DNA from: Lentilitoribacter sp039986595
GTDB taxonomy: Bacteria; Pseudomonadota; Alphaproteobacteria; Rhizobiales; Rhizobiaceae
Assembly: GCA_039986595.1 (NCBI GenBank)
Contig: JBDWQJ010000011.1
Location: 124,001-188,000 of the forward strand
Reading direction: 5' to 3'
Length of the DNA: 64,000 nt
The notes under the pieces were generated by a model. That model was not told the DNA's origin. It was given only the letters and a program-made list of their open reading frames with translations, and ran no database searches. The position numbers and the translations under genes were made by a program. How positions within the stretch are numbered: position 1 is the stretch's first letter; every line of letters begins with the position of its first letter. Of the stretch, positions 7,967 through 16,522 are shown in pieces.

Positions 7967-8872
7967 TTAGGCGTTCTTGATGAGATAACGCACCATTTCT
8001 GCAGCCATCCTACCGCCACTGGTTTTGTCATACCCCATGAACATGGGTCCATTGTTAAGCTCGAGGAAAACGAGTTCCTCAGTTTCAGGATCTGTTTTTA
8101 TGTCAATGGCGCAAAAATCACATCCAATATCAGTCGTTAGATCTTTGATTTTGCTCAGCACATCCTGCGGAAATGTATCAATGTCGAGATAGATAATTGA
8201 GCCTTGCCGATCGACACGCGAATCCAAAGTTTCCGAATTAATATTACAAGCAAAATAGCTTTCCCCAATTCGATAAACCCGAAACTCGGGGTAACGCAGC
8301 TTTTCTTGCATAATTGCGGGACAAGCTCCTACTTTTTGATGGTCTTCCCCCTCTTCCCAAATCGTTTGTTCAAGCGCATCATCCAGCGAAATACAATAGC
8401 TGCCACCTGCTGCCGGTTTGGTGATAAAGGATGCCGGGTTTTTCAATCCATCAAGATGTGTTTTGGAGTTTGTCACGACAGTCTTGGGTATGTTGAGCCC
8501 ATGCTCTTGTGCCAATTTTAGCATGACCAATTTACCGCATGAGCTGGGTTCTAGATCCATGTTGAACATAAACAGTTTGGCGATTTCGCAATATGAGCTG
8601 AAGACGGTATGCCAACCCATCGCATTTTCGTTTGCAAATTCAGACTTTCCATACAGCCCGGAAAAAACATCATAGCGCAAGAACGCGGCATCACAGTTTA
8701 AATCACGACCATTAAACAGCGGAAGCTCTGAGTTTAAATTCCAAACTAAGTCTGGTTCAGGATCCGGACTAACAACAATCATTTCGCATGGAACATCCAA
8801 AGAATCAGCAGCAGACTTGACCCATTGCAGATTAACGTCACGGCCACCGCCGCCAATAAATAATTTTTTCAT
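7967..8872 (-). CDS. ATP-grasp ligase, probable graspetide (omega-ester/amide peptide) synthetase
   Basis: 301 residues. The C-terminal two thirds carry an ATP-grasp fold of the RimK/glutathione-synthetase group: Lys152 in FITKPAAGGSY, the hinge MQEKL (Glu189), EFRVYRIG (Arg198), Asp257 in AIDIK, and the Mg-binding ELNNGP (Glu271, Asn273/274). A DSR triplet at 217-219 sits after a strand (ACNINSE) where graspetide ligases have their DxR leader/core-binding motif. It lies eight bases behind a gene for a protein with many TTxxxGEE-like units, the kind of substrate these ligases cross-link between Thr/Ser/Lys and Glu/Asp side chains. The ATP-grasp fold is certain. The substrate is inferred from the neighbour. 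A RimK-like glutamate ligase is the main alternative. Confidence 0.8.
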   Translation of the reverse strand: MKKLFIGGGGRDVNLQWVKSAADSLDVPCEMIVVSPDPEPDLVWNLNSELPLFNGRDLNCDAAFLRYDVFSGLYGKSEFANENAMGWHTVFSSYCEIAKLFMFNMDLEPSSCGKLVMLKLAQEHGLNIPKTVVTNSKTHLDGLKNPASFITKPAAGGSYCISLDDALEQTIWEEGEDHQKVGACPAIMQEKLRYPEFRVYRIGESYFACNINSETLDSRVDRQGSIIYLDIDTFPQDVLSKIKDLTTDIGCDFCAIDIKTDPETEELVFLELNNGPMFMGYDKTSGGRMAAEMVRYLIKNA

Positions 8873-8880
8873 AGAAGTTA

Positions 8881-9708
8881 TTATCGACGGTTAAATGGTG
8901 AGCGAATACGGTCGTTAAATATGTCCTGATAGTCTTCTCCAACAACGCTGTTTTCACCAAAATCAGTGCGTCCATCTTCAATTCCAGGATCTGTTTCAAG
9001 CCCTATTGGGCCGGATTCTCCGCCCCAACTATCCGTCTCTTCACCAAATAGCGGAGATTTCCCTTCTTCGCCGAGTTTGAAAGTTTTCCCTTCTTCGCCA
9101 AGCTTAAATGACTTGCCCTCTTCACCCATAAACGGGGATTTACCCTCTTCTCCAATATGGAGAGTTTTTCCCTCCTCACCTACAAACGGACTTTTGCCCT
9201 CTTCACCCGTATATGGTGACTTGCCCTCTTCACCTTTAAGTGGCGATTTACCCTCTTCTCCCAAAAATGGCGTTTTGCCTTCTTCACCAATTTCAAATGT
9301 CGTAATTGGCGGAAATTTATCCTCCTCACCAATAGCCATGGTGGTTATATGATCATATTTTTGCAGTTCAAAATCAGCGGATAGACTACCTGTTGCTTCG
9401 CCAATCATTTGTAAAGATTTATTGGTGCGTGCATGGACCAAAATTCCATGAATCTTCTCAACATCGTCCTCAATAAGGATGCTGGCCATAACTTCTGTGA
9501 TCACCTGACCAACAATTTCTTTTGGTGGTTTACCGACAAATTCAAGATCCAAAATGCCATCATCAGACAACTTCTTTTCCATGGAAACAAGCTTGACATC
9601 AGACCACCCCATCGTGCTCACAATTCCCCTCACCTCAATCATTAGTTTTGGTGGATTGCTCTTTAAATAGCTATATTTAATTTGCTGTACTTCTAAAATG
9701 CGAACCAT
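8881..9708 (-). CDS. Multi-core repeat protein, probable graspetide precursor
   Basis: 275 residues starting at an ATG with GGAGAG six bases upstream (a TTG four codons earlier is possible). Residues 1-95 form a strand-rich domain (MIEVRGIVSTMGWSDVKL, LEFVGKPPKEIV, IHGILVHA). Residues 122-129 and 136-143 are TTMAIGEE and TTFEIGEE. Nine units of exactly nine residues follow (145-224), each K[S/T]xxxGEEG. The tail (225-275) is rich in Gly, Glu and Asp. TTxxxxEE is the known core motif of plesiocin-type graspetides. The gene lies first in an operon with an ATP-grasp ligase. No signal peptide or exporter is seen. The repeat structure is fact; the precursor role is inferred. Confidence 0.75.
   Translation of the reverse strand: MVRILEVQQIKYSYLKSNPPKLMIEVRGIVSTMGWSDVKLVSMEKKLSDDGILDLEFVGKPPKEIVGQVITEVMASILIEDDVEKIHGILVHARTNKSLQMIGEATGSLSADFELQKYDHITTMAIGEEDKFPPITTFEIGEEGKTPFLGEEGKSPLKGEEGKSPYTGEEGKSPFVGEEGKTLHIGEEGKSPFMGEEGKSFKLGEEGKTFKLGEEGKSPLFGEETDSWGGESGPIGLETDPGIEDGRTDFGENSVVGEDYQDIFNDRIRSPFNRR
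9037..9345 (-). repeat. Coding tandem repeat (27-bp units, 9-residue core repeats)
   Basis: Eleven copies of an eight-residue core motif, [TK][TS]xxxGEE, are encoded. The nine downstream copies are in strict 27-base register. The GEEG codons vary between copies (GGC/GGT, GAA/GAG), so the array is kept at the protein level and is not a fresh DNA duplication. The three variable residues are mostly hydrophobic or aromatic (PFL, PYT, PFV, LHI, PFM, FKL). Confidence 0.9.
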
Positions 9709-9741
9709 AATTCTCTCCAATTTGCGACAGTGCTAGACCAT

Positions 9742-9767
9742 CAAAGCGACCGGGCAAAGCGACCCGG
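9742..9767. repeat. 13-bp tandem repeat able to form a hairpin, upstream of the repeat-protein operon
   Basis: Two near-identical 13-base units, CAAAGCGACCGGG and CAAAGCGACCCGG, lie back to back 34 bases ahead of the repeat-protein start codon. CCGGG (9750-9754) can pair with CCCGG (9763-9767), and CAAAG with CTTTG at 9768-9772. It may be a regulator site or a leader-RNA stem of the operon. Confidence 0.5.
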
Positions 9768-9978
9768 CTTTGTGATTATGAGATTGCTTTAGAATGAAGA
9801 GTAAGCCCCGCATATTCACGTGTAAACCAATTGAATGCAACCTATAAGTTTAATTCTTGATCAACGAGATTTTAGATATGCCTAAAAGAACCATCGTTAG
9901 GCAAAACAGATAAATCGGCTTTGCGTTACTCCATCAATTTGCGATAATGGTTCAACACATCAAATTCGGGAGCCATTT

Positions 9979-10608
9979 ATGATTACACTTTACAGCTGGT
10001 CGACGCCAAATGGGCGCAAGATTTCAATCGCATTGGAGGAAATGGAATTGAGCTATAAATCTGTTTCCATCGATATCGGCAAAGATCAACAGTTTGCCCC
10101 AGAGTTTTTAAAGATTGCACCGAACAATAAGATCCCAGCCATCACAGATGGAAATTTCGCACTGTTTGAATCTGGTGCGATACTGCAATATTTGGCCGCA
10201 AAAACTGGGAAATTCTCGCCCGATTACGGCACACCTGAATATTGGGAAATGACACAATGGCTGATGTGGCAAATGGGTGGATTTGGCCCAATGATTGGCC
10301 AAGCTCACCATTTCTTGCAGTTTAAACCTGGCACATCTGAATATGCTGAGAAGCGTTTTCACACCGAAACTAAGCGTCTTTATGGCGTATTAGATGCGCA
10401 ACTTGCTCAATCTGAGTTTTTGGTGAGCGAATTATCCATCGCAGATTTTGCCATCTGGCCATGGGCATCGCGCTTTGATTACCACCGCATTGATCTTAAT
10501 GATTATCCAAATGTTTGCCGCTGGTATAAACAACTTGCCGCCCGCCCTGGATTTATAAAGGGATATAAAGTGCCCAAAGATACCGGCGCTATTCCAATGC
10601 CTGGGTGA
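9979..10608 (+). CDS. Glutathione S-transferase
   Basis: 209 residues. The N-terminal thioredoxin-like domain begins LYSWSTPNGRKISIALEEM, with the cis-Pro region NNKIPAITDG and ESGAILQYLA as glutathione contacts. The all-helical C-terminal domain has the N-capping motif SIADFAIWPW. This fits the bacterial YfcG/nu-class type that handles disulphides or electrophiles. It is about 60 percent identical by eye to the gene at 31699, so the window holds two paralogues. It is divergent from the repeat-protein operon and convergent with the GlxA regulator. Confidence 0.92.
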   Translation: MITLYSWSTPNGRKISIALEEMELSYKSVSIDIGKDQQFAPEFLKIAPNNKIPAITDGNFALFESGAILQYLAAKTGKFSPDYGTPEYWEMTQWLMWQMGGFGPMIGQAHHFLQFKPGTSEYAEKRFHTETKRLYGVLDAQLAQSEFLVSELSIADFAIWPWASRFDYHRIDLNDYPNVCRWYKQLAARPGFIKGYKVPKDTGAIPMPG

Positions 10609-10618
10609 GGGTTTTCCC

Positions 10619-11620
10619 TCACCCAAATCCCTTCACATAATCCTGCAATGTCACCCCAAGGCGGCGTTTGAAGGCGCGGCGCATACGCTGCACATCACCA
10701 AAACCTGAGTTGCTTGCCACTTGTTTAAGTACCAACCCTTGGGATAAAAGTTCGCGCGCCTTATCAAGCCGCACTTGCTCAACAAATTCTGCTGGCGTGG
10801 TTGCAAATTGACTTTGAAATTTGCGTGTTAAAGTGCGGGCATTCATTGCAGCGAATTGTGCCATAGCATCTAAAGTCCATGGATGCGTTGGCTGTAGATT
10901 GATCTCCCCCACCAAGCGAGCAACACCATCTATACCTGAAGATTTTGCTTCATATTGCTGGATAAGATAGTTGGAAAACTGGCTCTGACCGCCTGAACGT
11001 TTTAAATAAACCACCAGCTCACGCGCCACTTCAAGCGCAGCTTTTGCCCCCAAGTCCTGCGCGATGATCGAAAGCGCTAAATCTATCCCCGTTGTCACAC
11101 CAGCAGATGTGTAAATCTTTTTATGTTGATCCTGTGGAGCGATATAAATTTTATCCAAATTCCAATCAACATGAGGAAATTGTTCTTTACTTTGCGCTTC
11201 GCGCCCCCAATGCGTTGTGGCTTCCAGCCCGTCTAAAAGGCCAGCATCTGCTAGCAATAACGCTCCTGAACATATTGATATTATGCGATTATTTTTCTTT
11301 GATTGCGCATATTTTTTAAGCGTATTTTGAAGCACAAGATTTGAAAAATATTTATCCACACCGTAACCACCGGGCACCAATAAATCATTTTGAGTTTTGC
11401 CTTCACCCAGCGCGCAGTCTGCTTGGACCCGCATACCACAACAGGCCGTAACAGGTGCACCATCTAAAGATATAAACCGATGCTGATAGGCAAATTCACC
11501 ATTCATTATCGCGGAAGAAAATGCCTGAACTGGGCCGGCAACATCTAATATATTCATGCCCGTATATACAAAGACATCTATCTGGCGTCGCTTTTGCGTA
11601 TAGGTTTGTGTGTTGCTCAT
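10619..11620 (-). CDS. GlxA-family regulator (DJ-1/PfpI domain plus AraC HTH)
   Basis: 333 residues. The N-terminal half is a DJ-1/PfpI-like domain (IDVFVYTGMNILDVAGPVQAF, VPGGYGVDKYF) with the nucleophile-elbow segment SICSGALLLADAGLLDG and ATTHW. Residues about 235-333 form an AraC-type double HTH (MNARTLTRKFQSQFATTPAEF, LDKARELLSQG, RMRRAFKRRLGVTLQDYV). Such regulators control amine, choline or metabolite genes after ligand sensing. It is divergent from an MFS gene, and the gap contains GTCAA-TAT-TTGAC at 11660-11672, a possible binding site. Confidence 0.88.
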   Translation of the reverse strand: MSNTQTYTQKRRQIDVFVYTGMNILDVAGPVQAFSSAIMNGEFAYQHRFISLDGAPVTACCGMRVQADCALGEGKTQNDLLVPGGYGVDKYFSNLVLQNTLKKYAQSKKNNRIISICSGALLLADAGLLDGLEATTHWGREAQSKEQFPHVDWNLDKIYIAPQDQHKKIYTSAGVTTGIDLALSIIAQDLGAKAALEVARELVVYLKRSGGQSQFSNYLIQQYEAKSSGIDGVARLVGEINLQPTHPWTLDAMAQFAAMNARTLTRKFQSQFATTPAEFVEQVRLDKARELLSQGLVLKQVASNSGFGDVQRMRRAFKRRLGVTLQDYVKGFG

Positions 11621-11746
11621 TAAAAGATGTCTTTCAACCGTCTGAGATTAATACATTTTGTCAATATTTGACTGCAAATATCATTTTAAGACATATCCAT
11701 GATGCATTATAAGTGGGTTTGTCAAATTCAATTTAAGGTGACAAAC

Positions 11747-12934
11747 ATGTCAGGCGCATCCGCAATTCCACAACGTGGCAATATCGACTTCATACTCATA
11801 CTCCTTGCCAATGGCATCTTAAGTGCAGCCATGCCAATGCTAATTGTGCTTGGCGGATTAGCTGGATTGATGCTTGCCCCCACTCCTATTTTTTCAACAT
11901 TGCCTGCATCTATTCAGATGTTTGCGGGACTGCTTGCTGCAGCACCAATGGCGTGGTGTATGGGGAAATTTGGCCGTAAACTTGGTTTTTTATTAGGTGC
12001 TACTTTAGCGGCACTCGGTGCTTTAATGTGTGGTGCGGCGATGATTTATCAGCAATTTTGGCTGCTGCTCATCGGACATATGTGTCTTGGGTCAGCACTT
12101 GCTTGTTTTTTGTATTTTCGCTTTGCCGCAGCGGAAGTTGTCTCAGAGGCTTGGCAGCCTGTCGCAATATCTCTTGTCTTATCGTCAGGTTTATTTGCTG
12201 CATTTATCGGGCCAGAAATCTTTATCCAAACCAAAGATCTTTTCTCGCCTATTCCTTTTGCCGGAGCATATTTCTCAATTATCGCATTGAGTATTGTTGG
12301 GGGAATACCTGTCCTACTCACCCGTTTTGCAAATGTCGAAGCAACAAATCAAGATGATGTGAAAAGCGTTTCTATAGGAAAGGTCTTGTCTAGAAAACCC
12401 GTTGGACTAGCGGTCGCAGCAGCTTCTGTTTCGGGTGGCATCATGATTCTATTAATGACCCCCACCCCGCTAGCTATGGTTGCTTGCGGCTTTACGGATG
12501 CCAATGCAAGCGATGTCATCCGTTGGCATGTGATTGCCATGTTTGCGCCAAGCTTTGTCACTGGTTTGATCATCAAACGCTTTGGTGTGGTCAACGTGAT
12601 TATGACAGGTTTACTTCTGCTAGCAGTTGCCGCAGGCCTTGCGATATCCGGCATTGAAATCCATCATTTTTATGCAAGTCTAATCACGTTAGGCATTGGT
12701 TGGAATTTCAGCTTCATCGGTGCGACCAGCTTGCTTGCTGCTTCATTGAAACCGCATGAACGCACAAAAATGCAAGGCGTTAACGACACTTGCGTGGCGC
12801 TGGCCTTTACCATCGCTTCTTTTTCATCGGGCGTTATCGTCACCAGTTTTTCATGGACAATTGTAGCTATCAGCGCATTGCCGATCCTCGCCATCATGAT
12901 GTTTGGTTTGATGATGCTGCGCAAAGAGGTTTAG
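11747..12934 (+). CDS. MFS transporter
   Basis: About 395 residues with twelve predicted membrane helices. The ATG at 11747 has AAGGTG upstream and is preferred over an ATG 16 codons earlier. The loop between helices 2 and 3 has GKFGRKLGFLLGATLAALG, the classic MFS motif A position. A second copy after helix 8 is IIKRFGVVNVIMTGLLLLA. No substrate-specific motif is recognised. The divergent GlxA regulator suggests induction by a metabolite. Confidence 0.85.
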   Translation: MSGASAIPQRGNIDFILILLANGILSAAMPMLIVLGGLAGLMLAPTPIFSTLPASIQMFAGLLAAAPMAWCMGKFGRKLGFLLGATLAALGALMCGAAMIYQQFWLLLIGHMCLGSALACFLYFRFAAAEVVSEAWQPVAISLVLSSGLFAAFIGPEIFIQTKDLFSPIPFAGAYFSIIALSIVGGIPVLLTRFANVEATNQDDVKSVSIGKVLSRKPVGLAVAAASVSGGIMILLMTPTPLAMVACGFTDANASDVIRWHVIAMFAPSFVTGLIIKRFGVVNVIMTGLLLLAVAAGLAISGIEIHHFYASLITLGIGWNFSFIGATSLLAASLKPHERTKMQGVNDTCVALAFTIASFSSGVIVTSFSWTIVAISALPILAIMMFGLMMLRKEV

Positions 12935-12960
12935 TTGACGGGTAAAAGCTTTTCTCTCAA

Positions 12961-13311
12961 TTATAAATGCATCAACACATTAATGACTTTTCCTGCGGGA
13001 TCCCGCAGGAAAAATCTACGCACGCCCCAAGGCTCATCGGTAAGGTTATATTCAATCTGAACGCCCATTGATTTTGCGCGCGCATGGGTCTCATCCACAT
13101 CATCAACTTCGATGGATGCATCCGGTACGGGTGTGCCTGAGCCACCTTCGCTAGCAATACTGACTTGCACCAGTGCACCTTCGCCTGACGTAAGCGTTGC
13201 GATCCACCCTTGATCCATGGCGACATCTAGTTCAAACAGCTCGATATAGAACTGCTTAACCTCTTGAACTGAACTGGTCGCAATATCAAAAACAATGCGC
13301 TTGACTGTCAT
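12961..13311 (-). CDS. VOC/glyoxalase-fold protein
   Basis: 116 residues making one vicinal-oxygen-chelate module pair. The pattern includes RIVFDIATSSVQEVKQFYIELF at the start, IEVDDVDETHARAKSMGVQI and RRFFLRDPAGKVINVL at the end, where RDPAGKVINV is the typical last metal-side strand. The family includes dioxygenases, antibiotic-binding proteins and glyoxalase I; the metal residues are incomplete, so a binding role is possible. It stands alone with its own upstream gap. Confidence 0.8.
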   Translation of the reverse strand: MTVKRIVFDIATSSVQEVKQFYIELFELDVAMDQGWIATLTSGEGALVQVSIASEGGSGTPVPDASIEVDDVDETHARAKSMGVQIEYNLTDEPWGVRRFFLRDPAGKVINVLMHL

Positions 13312-13356
13312 TTGCTCTCTCCTTGATGATTTATATCACATCAATTGCAGAAATAC

Positions 13357-13875
13357 TTAACGCTTTGAAATAAGGTGTATTAACTCGATATCTGAATAGG
13401 TTTCAAGCTTGAGCATGGCTTCATATGGATCACCTTGAAGCGCAAGAAGTTGCGCAAATGCAGGTTCGGTTTTCATCCCATTTTGTTTTAGCAATTTGAC
13501 TTTATCTACCAATTTAGTGTCCAGAGCCAATAGACGTTGCTCAATATAAAAATGACGCACGCCCCATTGTTTTGCCGTTGGCAGATTTTGACAAAACAAC
13601 TCAATCTCCCAATCAAGCGCGTTAAATTTCACCACAATCGCCGGTTCATTGAGATTTTTAATATCAAGAATTTCAAAGCTGTTAAATTGACCAAATCGTT
13701 TTGTGGCTAAGGCTGCAAACGCTTTTAAGTTGGGGCTTGAACACGCTATATCAATATCGCTGTTTTCAGTTGCAATGCCTAACGGGGGGGTACCGATTAC
13801 CACCGGGTCAAACTCGGCAAGATGGTCTAACAAACCAAGTTGATCGATGACGTTGCGATAGCAAGGTTTGCTCAT
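13357..13875 (-). CDS. DUF4269 nucleotidyltransferase-like protein
   Basis: 172 residues. The N-terminal GTPPLGIATENSDIDIAC is the DUF4269 signature and resembles the GS...D.D motif of polymerase-beta-type nucleotidyltransferases. The rest has WEIELFCQNLPTAKQWGVRHF, DTKLVDKVKLLKQNGMKTEP and FAQLLALQGDPYEAML. The ATG overlaps the stop codon of the metallo-beta-lactamase gene by four bases, so the two are co-translated. A TTG-type earlier start six codons upstream is less likely. The biochemical role of this family is not known to me. Confidence 0.85.
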   Translation of the reverse strand: MSKPCYRNVIDQLGLLDHLAEFDPVVIGTPPLGIATENSDIDIACSSPNLKAFAALATKRFGQFNSFEILDIKNLNEPAIVVKFNALDWEIELFCQNLPTAKQWGVRHFYIEQRLLALDTKLVDKVKLLKQNGMKTEPAFAQLLALQGDPYEAMLKLETYSDIELIHLISKR

Positions 13876-15014
13876 TTGACGAGCTCTTCCCACCAGTTTT
13901 TATTGGAAAAATCCTCATTTATCTCGATGACTTGACCAATTAAGGGGGTGACAAGTGCAACATCCGTCTCCGCTAAAGCCTTTGAAAACCTTGTTATCGG
14001 ATCATGCCAAGCGTGATAAGATAACTCAAACATACCCCAATGCACTGGCATTGCGCGTTTAGCCTTTAAATCAACAGAAGCTTTTGCTGCTTCTTCTGGG
14101 AAAAGATGAACAGCAGGCCAACGTGGATTATACTGCCCGTCTTCCACAAGCGCTAAATCAAATGGACCATAGCGATCACCGATGGTTTTAAAATGCGTAT
14201 CAAATCCGGAATCCCCACTAAAATAGAGATTAGATGTCTCGTTGCGGATAATCCATGACGCCCATAAAGTGCTGTTGTTTTTAATTCCGTCGCGGCCAGA
14301 AAAATGCTGAGATGGTGCTGCAATAAACTCAACATCACTGATCACGTGCGTTTGCCACCAGTCTTTTTCAACAATTTGCGCGTTTGGCACTCCCCAACGG
14401 CGCAAATGCGAACTCAGACCAAGCGGTGCAACAAACGAGATATCTTTATCTGCAAAAAACTGAATAGACCCCATATCCAGATGGTCATAGTGATCATGGG
14501 ATAGCAGCACGATATCAATTGGTGGCAGCTCTTCAAGCGATAATACTGGCGGTTGGAAACGCTCCCCAATCAGCCCCAATGGTGATGCTACTTTTGAAAA
14601 CATCGGGTCAACCATTATGATCGTGCCAGACATATTGAGCAAAATACTCGAATGCCCAAACCAGATCAGCTTAGTATCATCAGATGGTGCTAAAAATGCG
14701 TTTAAGTCAGGCTTAATTTCCGGCAATAATTGTTCTGGTCGACCGCTACTTCGGTCTTCAAACCATTCAGCCAACATTGTGGGAATCGACATATTGGCGC
14801 GCATTTCAGCAAAGACTTCTGGGCGGCGGTTTTGAAATTCTTCTGTTTTGCTGTTGAACTGTGGTGAAACTGCAAAAGATTTTATTTGCTCATCATTGGG
14901 GTGTTCCCCAAAGATCGGCGTTTGCAAGAACATATAAATTCCGACCGCCATCATAATTAAAATTGATAGACTTACCATGAGCCATTTTGTTAGTTTTTTG
15001 ATTATTTTTGCCAT
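13872..15014 (-). CDS. Membrane-anchored metallo-beta-lactamase-fold hydrolase (UlaG/NAPE-PLD-like)
   Basis: 380 residues with an N-terminal membrane anchor (LTKWLMVSLSILIMMAVGIYM). The MBL fold shows WFGHSSILL, the zinc motif LLSHDHYDHLD, FSGRDG, YFSGDSGFDTHF and the final PVHWGMFELSYHAW. The family includes N-acyl-phosphatidylethanolamine phospholipase D-like and lactonase-like enzymes. The catalytic domain probably faces the periplasm or sits at the membrane surface. It is the first gene of a two-gene unit with DUF4269. Confidence 0.88.
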   Translation of the reverse strand: MAKIIKKLTKWLMVSLSILIMMAVGIYMFLQTPIFGEHPNDEQIKSFAVSPQFNSKTEEFQNRRPEVFAEMRANMSIPTMLAEWFEDRSSGRPEQLLPEIKPDLNAFLAPSDDTKLIWFGHSSILLNMSGTIIMVDPMFSKVASPLGLIGERFQPPVLSLEELPPIDIVLLSHDHYDHLDMGSIQFFADKDISFVAPLGLSSHLRRWGVPNAQIVEKDWWQTHVISDVEFIAAPSQHFSGRDGIKNNSTLWASWIIRNETSNLYFSGDSGFDTHFKTIGDRYGPFDLALVEDGQYNPRWPAVHLFPEEAAKASVDLKAKRAMPVHWGMFELSYHAWHDPITRFSKALAETDVALVTPLIGQVIEINEDFSNKNWWEELVK

Positions 15015-15183
15015 GTAACAATCCCGCTATTCGATCCGTTCATTTTCATAGGTGAGTTTCCGGCGTTTTAAAAGAGATGCTTTACGACATAAAAGCAGTG
15101 TTTTTCCAACTATAGCCAATTTGTCACTCTTTTATCGCAATGATTTTATGGTAACTTAGAGTTGACAAACCACACGGGTACTC

Positions 15184-16518
15184 ATGCTAAATTCATCGCA
15201 GAATATATCGCAAAATACAGATAGACGTGTCCTTGTGATCGGAGCCTATGGCTTTATTGGTGCTAGTCTCGTTATGCGCCTTCAACGCGAAGGGTTTGTT
15301 GTGTCTGGGTTTGGACGAAGTCAAGCCACTGCATATAAGGTAATGCCCGATATTAATTGGCATATTGCAGATCTTAAAAACATGATCACAGCTGATGATT
15401 GGCAAGATTATGCAAAAACCCACGACATCATAATCAATTGTGCAGGCGCTTTGCAGGATGGAGCGAGTGATAGCTTAAAAACTGTTCATTTTGATGCCAT
15501 TAAGGCGCTTAGCGATGCGTGCAAATCCAATCAAACAATGCTTATTCAAATATCAGCAGTTGGTGCTGAACGTGACGCGGATACCGCTTTTATGCGCACC
15601 AAAGCAATGGGCGATGATTATATTCGCGAAAACCATACCGATTACAACATTTTTCGCCCAGGTTTAGTGTTGGCTAAAAACGCATATGGTGGCTCTGCGC
15701 TATTGCGCATGTTGGCAGCTTTTCCGCTTGTTCAGCCTATTGCACTTGCCAATTCACAGGTGCAGGCAACTTCGATTTATGACTTAACAGATGCAGTTGT
15801 GCTGGCTGCAAACAATCAAGTCCCAAAAAACAAAAGCTACGACCTTGTTGAGAGGCAAACCCATTCATTACGGGAAGTTGTGCAAGAAACGCGCCATTGG
15901 CTTGGTTTTTCATCTGCTGTTTGGCAAATCACGCTTCCCAACTGGTCAACACAAATTACTGCAAAAATTGCAGACTTCCTGAGCTTATTAGGTTGGAGAT
16001 CCCCACTTCGCTCAACTGCGATATCAGTTCTTAAAAGTGGGATTAAAGGCGACCCCGATCCTTGGAGGAAAATTACGAAACAAGATCTACGACCACTTAA
16101 TAGTGCGCTTTCACACATGCCAGCTGCGGTGGAAGATCGGCTCTTTGCCCGTATGTCTTTGCTCATGCCGATCATTATCTTTTGTTTGGCTAGCTTTTGG
16201 TTAGCTTCAGGCATTATCGGATTATGGCAAATTGATCGCGCTGCAAACGTATTAACTGATATTGGTTGGTCTGATCACTTTGCAAAACTCAGCATTGGTT
16301 TTTGGTCTATCGTTGATATTGCGCTTGGTCTGGGCGTTCTCATCCGCAAATCAGCAAAGATTGCATGTTGGGCGATGATTGCGGTTAGCTTTAATTATCT
16401 TATTAGCGCAGCGGTGGTGACACCTCAATTATGGGCAGATCCATTGGGCCCAATGGTCAAGGTATTTCCTGGCATTGTTTTAGCTTTGGTCGGCCGTGTG
16501 ACATTAGATAACAGGTGA
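15184..16518 (+). CDS. NAD(P)-binding SDR fused to a DoxX-like membrane domain
   Basis: 444 residues. Residues 10-280 are an atypical short-chain dehydrogenase with the Rossmann motif VLVIGAYGFIGASLVMRL, IINCAGALQDG and the FRPGLVLA region. Residues about 315-444 hold four hydrophobic helices of the DoxX type (LMPIIIFCLASFWLASGIIGL, ALGLGVLIRKSAKIACWAMIA). The family resembles NDUFA9-like SDRs with a membrane tail. The next gene, a DUF2269 protein, begins five bases later, so the pair forms one operon and probably one membrane oxidoreductase unit. Confidence 0.88.
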   Translation: MLNSSQNISQNTDRRVLVIGAYGFIGASLVMRLQREGFVVSGFGRSQATAYKVMPDINWHIADLKNMITADDWQDYAKTHDIIINCAGALQDGASDSLKTVHFDAIKALSDACKSNQTMLIQISAVGAERDADTAFMRTKAMGDDYIRENHTDYNIFRPGLVLAKNAYGGSALLRMLAAFPLVQPIALANSQVQATSIYDLTDAVVLAANNQVPKNKSYDLVERQTHSLREVVQETRHWLGFSSAVWQITLPNWSTQITAKIADFLSLLGWRSPLRSTAISVLKSGIKGDPDPWRKITKQDLRPLNSALSHMPAAVEDRLFARMSLLMPIIIFCLASFWLASGIIGLWQIDRAANVLTDIGWSDHFAKLSIGFWSIVDIALGLGVLIRKSAKIACWAMIAVSFNYLISAAVVTPQLWADPLGPMVKVFPGIVLALVGRVTLDNR

Positions 16519-16522
16519 GAAT

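Noticed and set aside
9037..9345. CRISPR-like array of regularly spaced repeats
   Set aside because: The repeats are contiguous 27-base coding units in one open frame with synonymous variation, not identical repeats with unique spacers.
8966..9352. Long plus-strand frame rich in Ser and Pro opposite the repeat protein
   Set aside because: It is the antisense image of the GEEGKS repeats (SSP repeats) and has no ribosome site. The minus-strand frame has a good start and a sensible operon partner.
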